This document shows positions 4,773 to 6,297 of a stretch of DNA of 6,297 bases, in pieces. The stretch is from Listeria marthii FSL S4-120 (GTDB lineage Bacteria > Bacillota > Bacilli > Lactobacillales > Listeriaceae), in contig CM001047.1 of the NCBI GenBank assembly GCA_000183865.1, positions 524,269-530,565 of the forward strand, read 5' to 3'. The position numbers were made by a program, and so were the translations under genes. Numbering within the stretch: position 1 is the stretch's first letter; each line of letters begins with the position of its first letter. The notes under the pieces are model-generated. The model was not told the DNA's origin. It did not search any database and saw nothing but the letters and a program-made list of their open reading frames with translations.

Positions 4773-6203
4773 TCAAAATGGATCAAAGTAAGTGTATTCA
4801 GTGACGCCGCCTTCAATTGGTTTACTGATGCGGTTAAGTTCGTCGACAATTTTTTTAGCATCCTCGCCAAACACAGGAAGCGGTTGATAGTTATTTTCCG
4901 TAGTACTACCATCTGAATTTTCATAAGTAGGAACGATGGAAATATCTTTTAGGACGATTTTGTTATCTTCTTTTGTAAAGCGAAGTTGGAACATCGAAGT
5001 CATGCGCGAAAGTAGAGTTGGATCCGCTCCAAACGCGAAGTCGCCCATACTATAAACGATGTACTTATCTTTATATTTTTCTACACTTTCAAGACGGTGC
5101 GGGTGAGAGCCCATAATTATATCAGCACCAGCATCTAAAATCGCGTGGCCAAATTCAGTTTGGTAACTAGTTGGCGTTTCGCGGTATTCGACACCCCAGT
5201 GCATATTGACGATAACTAGTGTATCTTCTTTTTTATATTTTTTAATGTCTTTTACGATTCTTTCGAGATAGGCAGGGGATTGCTGACTCATGCGGCAATC
5301 GTAGCCAAGCATGACCGTTTTCATGCCTTTAATCGTTGTTTCAAGTGGAGCGTCTGCATTGAAGACAGGAATATTATTGTCTTTAAATGCTTTTAATGTT
5401 TCGTCATAACCGACTTGGAAATAATCCATTGTGTGGTTGTTTGCGAGATTGGCTGCATCGACACCACTTGCTGGTAAAAAGGCTACGTGAGCGGGATCGC
5501 TTTTGATACGCCACATTTTATTTTCGGCTTTTGTTGCGTTTGTAAAGGCACTTTCGGCGTTTATTACTGTGTAGTCATCTGATTTGAACCAAGGAAGACA
5601 GTTTTTAAAAACATAAGTATTGTCGCCTTTATTTTTTTTGAATACATTATCGAATTTAAGGTGTTCGGGTGTTTCTGGATAGGTTCCGAATGAGTTATCG
5701 CCAACCATGGTTAAAGTGACAACACCTTTTTCTTTTAATCCTTGTTGGTTTGTTGCTGCTGCGGCATAAAACCATTCATATTGCGTTGTTTTTTCGACAG
5801 CTGATAGTTTTTGTTCGCTTGCGAGAAAGGCTGGATATACTTTACCAAGCGCTTTTTCATCTGCTTTGCCAGTTGTATATGACTCAACGGCCTCTAAGCA
5901 AGCTGTTAGATTTTGAAGATATTCGCCGGATTTATTTTCTTCGGCGGGGTAGGATTTTAGTTCTTTAATTAATTGATTTAAATCGGAAATAGACTCTTTG
6001 TCTGCTCCTGAGCTTGCTAGGGCATTCAAAGTTTTCTTAGCTTGTGTTGAAATGGTTTTAACATTAGCTGGCTTTGTTTTTTTAGGTATCTCGGTTGGAG
6101 TAGCTTTTTGTTCCGTTTTGTTGGTGGAATTAGTAATCCAAAAAGCGCCGACAATAAAAACAAGTGCCACACCAGTGATAATAATATAAGTAAGTTTCTT
6201 CAA
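4773..6203 (-). CDS. CapA/PgsA-family protein, membrane-anchored (poly-gamma-glutamate capsule-type phosphoesterase fold)
   Basis: A 476-residue protein with a short cytoplasmic start, one N-terminal membrane anchor (about 4-23, no lipobox), a Lys/Thr/Pro linker (28-50), a mostly helical region of about 100 residues (50-155), and then a PGA_cap domain (PF09587 type, calcineurin-like metallophosphoesterase fold) facing outside. Conserved blocks in order: MVGDNSFG (166-173), NAESAF (215-220), ANNHTMDY (254-261), MHWGVEY (334-340), GSHPHRLE (365-372) and YSMGDFAFG (384-392). All metal-site-type residues (D169, N256, H257, H335, H367, H369) are present, so it looks intact. In Bacillus, CapA/PgsA acts with CapB and CapC to make poly-gamma-glutamate. 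Neither partner is visible here, so capsule synthesis should not be assumed. The start is TTG at 6203, chosen because GGAGG (6212-6216) lies 8 bases upstream and no nearby ATG fits. Confidence 0.9.
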   Translation of the reverse strand: MKKLTYIIITGVALVFIVGAFWITNSTNKTEQKATPTEIPKKTKPANVKTISTQAKKTLNALASSGADKESISDLNQLIKELKSYPAEENKSGEYLQNLTACLEAVESYTTGKADEKALGKVYPAFLASEQKLSAVEKTTQYEWFYAAAATNQQGLKEKGVVTLTMVGDNSFGTYPETPEHLKFDNVFKKNKGDNTYVFKNCLPWFKSDDYTVINAESAFTNATKAENKMWRIKSDPAHVAFLPASGVDAANLANNHTMDYFQVGYDETLKAFKDNNIPVFNADAPLETTIKGMKTVMLGYDCRMSQQSPAYLERIVKDIKKYKKEDTLVIVNMHWGVEYRETPTSYQTEFGHAILDAGADIIMGSHPHRLESVEKYKDKYIVYSMGDFAFGADPTLLSRMTSMFQLRFTKEDNKIVLKDISIVPTYENSDGSTTENNYQPLPVFGEDAKKIVDELNRISKPIEGGVTEYTYFDPF

Positions 6204-6211
6204 CTAAATGT

Positions 6212-6216
6212 CCTCC
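6212..6216 (-). promoter_or_regulatory. ribosome binding site that selects the TTG start at 6203
   Basis: Minus-strand GGAGG (within CGGAGGA) sits 8 bases before TTG at 6203. The protein from that TTG begins with MKKLTY and goes straight into the membrane anchor, the expected N terminus. Confidence 0.8.
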
Positions 6217-6234
6217 GTGGTTCCTTTTTCTCTA

Positions 6235-6263
6235 AGTATAGTAATTGTAATGAAGAAAAACAA
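6235..6263 (-). promoter_or_regulatory. candidate sigma-A promoter of the CapA-like gene
   Basis: On the minus strand, TTGTTT (6263-6258) and TATACT (6240-6235) are separated by 17 bases. The -10 matches at 5 of 6 and the -35 only at TTG. The predicted start is near 6228, leaving a leader of about 25 bases with the GGAGG site. No GGGTAT-type SigB -10 is visible here. Confidence 0.5.
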
Positions 6264-6297
6264 GTCTTTATTTAGTAAAACAAAAGCCCAAAATATA

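Noticed and set aside
5750..6189. Plus-strand frames opposite the CapA-like gene
   Set aside because: Shadow frames of a well-supported gene; their hydrophobic look comes from the complement of the membrane anchor and linker.
6264..6297. Possible terminator arm AAAAGCCC at the right edge
   Set aside because: Only one potential arm is inside the window, so the pairing cannot be judged.
1..6297. CRISPR arrays, insertion sequences, tRNA or rRNA genes, attachment sites
   Set aside because: No direct repeat series, transposase-like protein, terminal inverted repeats or tRNA-like cloverleaf was seen on either strand.

Overview
The window looks like a chromosomal segment of Listeria, probably L. 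monocytogenes or a close relative. The DNA is AT-rich with strong AGGAGG-type ribosome sites. It carries a short-LRR internalin with an LPKTG sorting signal and a member of the lin0512 family, a conserved hypothetical family named after a Listeria innocua locus. From memory, the order internalin, universal stress protein, CapA-like protein resembles L. monocytogenes lmo0514-lmo0516. That match is recalled and was not searched.

Layout, left to right. (1) The 3' end of an unrecognised plus-strand gene runs to 398. (2) A glutamine amidotransferase (484-1164, +) has its own candidate promoter and very likely starts at TTG rather than at an upstream ATG. (3) A bidirectional hairpin terminator separates it from a convergent two-gene minus-strand operon: a MarR-family regulator (1551-2009) followed 3 bp later by the lin0512-family protein of unknown function (1185-1547). 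A palindrome overlapping the regulator's extended -10 suggests autoregulation. (4) A 381-bp AT-rich divergent intergenic region holds the marR promoter, a 19-bp inverted repeat of unknown role and a good sigma-A promoter for the next gene. (5) A 600-residue internalin-like cell-wall protein (2391-4193, +). (6) A universal stress protein (4290-4724, +) preceded by a SigB-type GGGTAT promoter. (7) A second bidirectional terminator, then a convergent membrane-anchored CapA/PgsA-family protein (4773-6203, -) that also starts at TTG, with its promoter near the right edge.

The genes look like four or five separate transcription units rather than one pathway. The clearest functional unit is marR-lin0512: a regulator co-transcribed with a protein carrying an invariant GxGxDxHG motif but no known activity. 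The internalin, stress protein and CapA-like protein are all plausibly concerned with the cell surface or stress. No mobile element, CRISPR array, tRNA or rRNA is visible. The window is mostly ordinary core-type Listeria sequence, and I do not see a convincing new multi-gene system.
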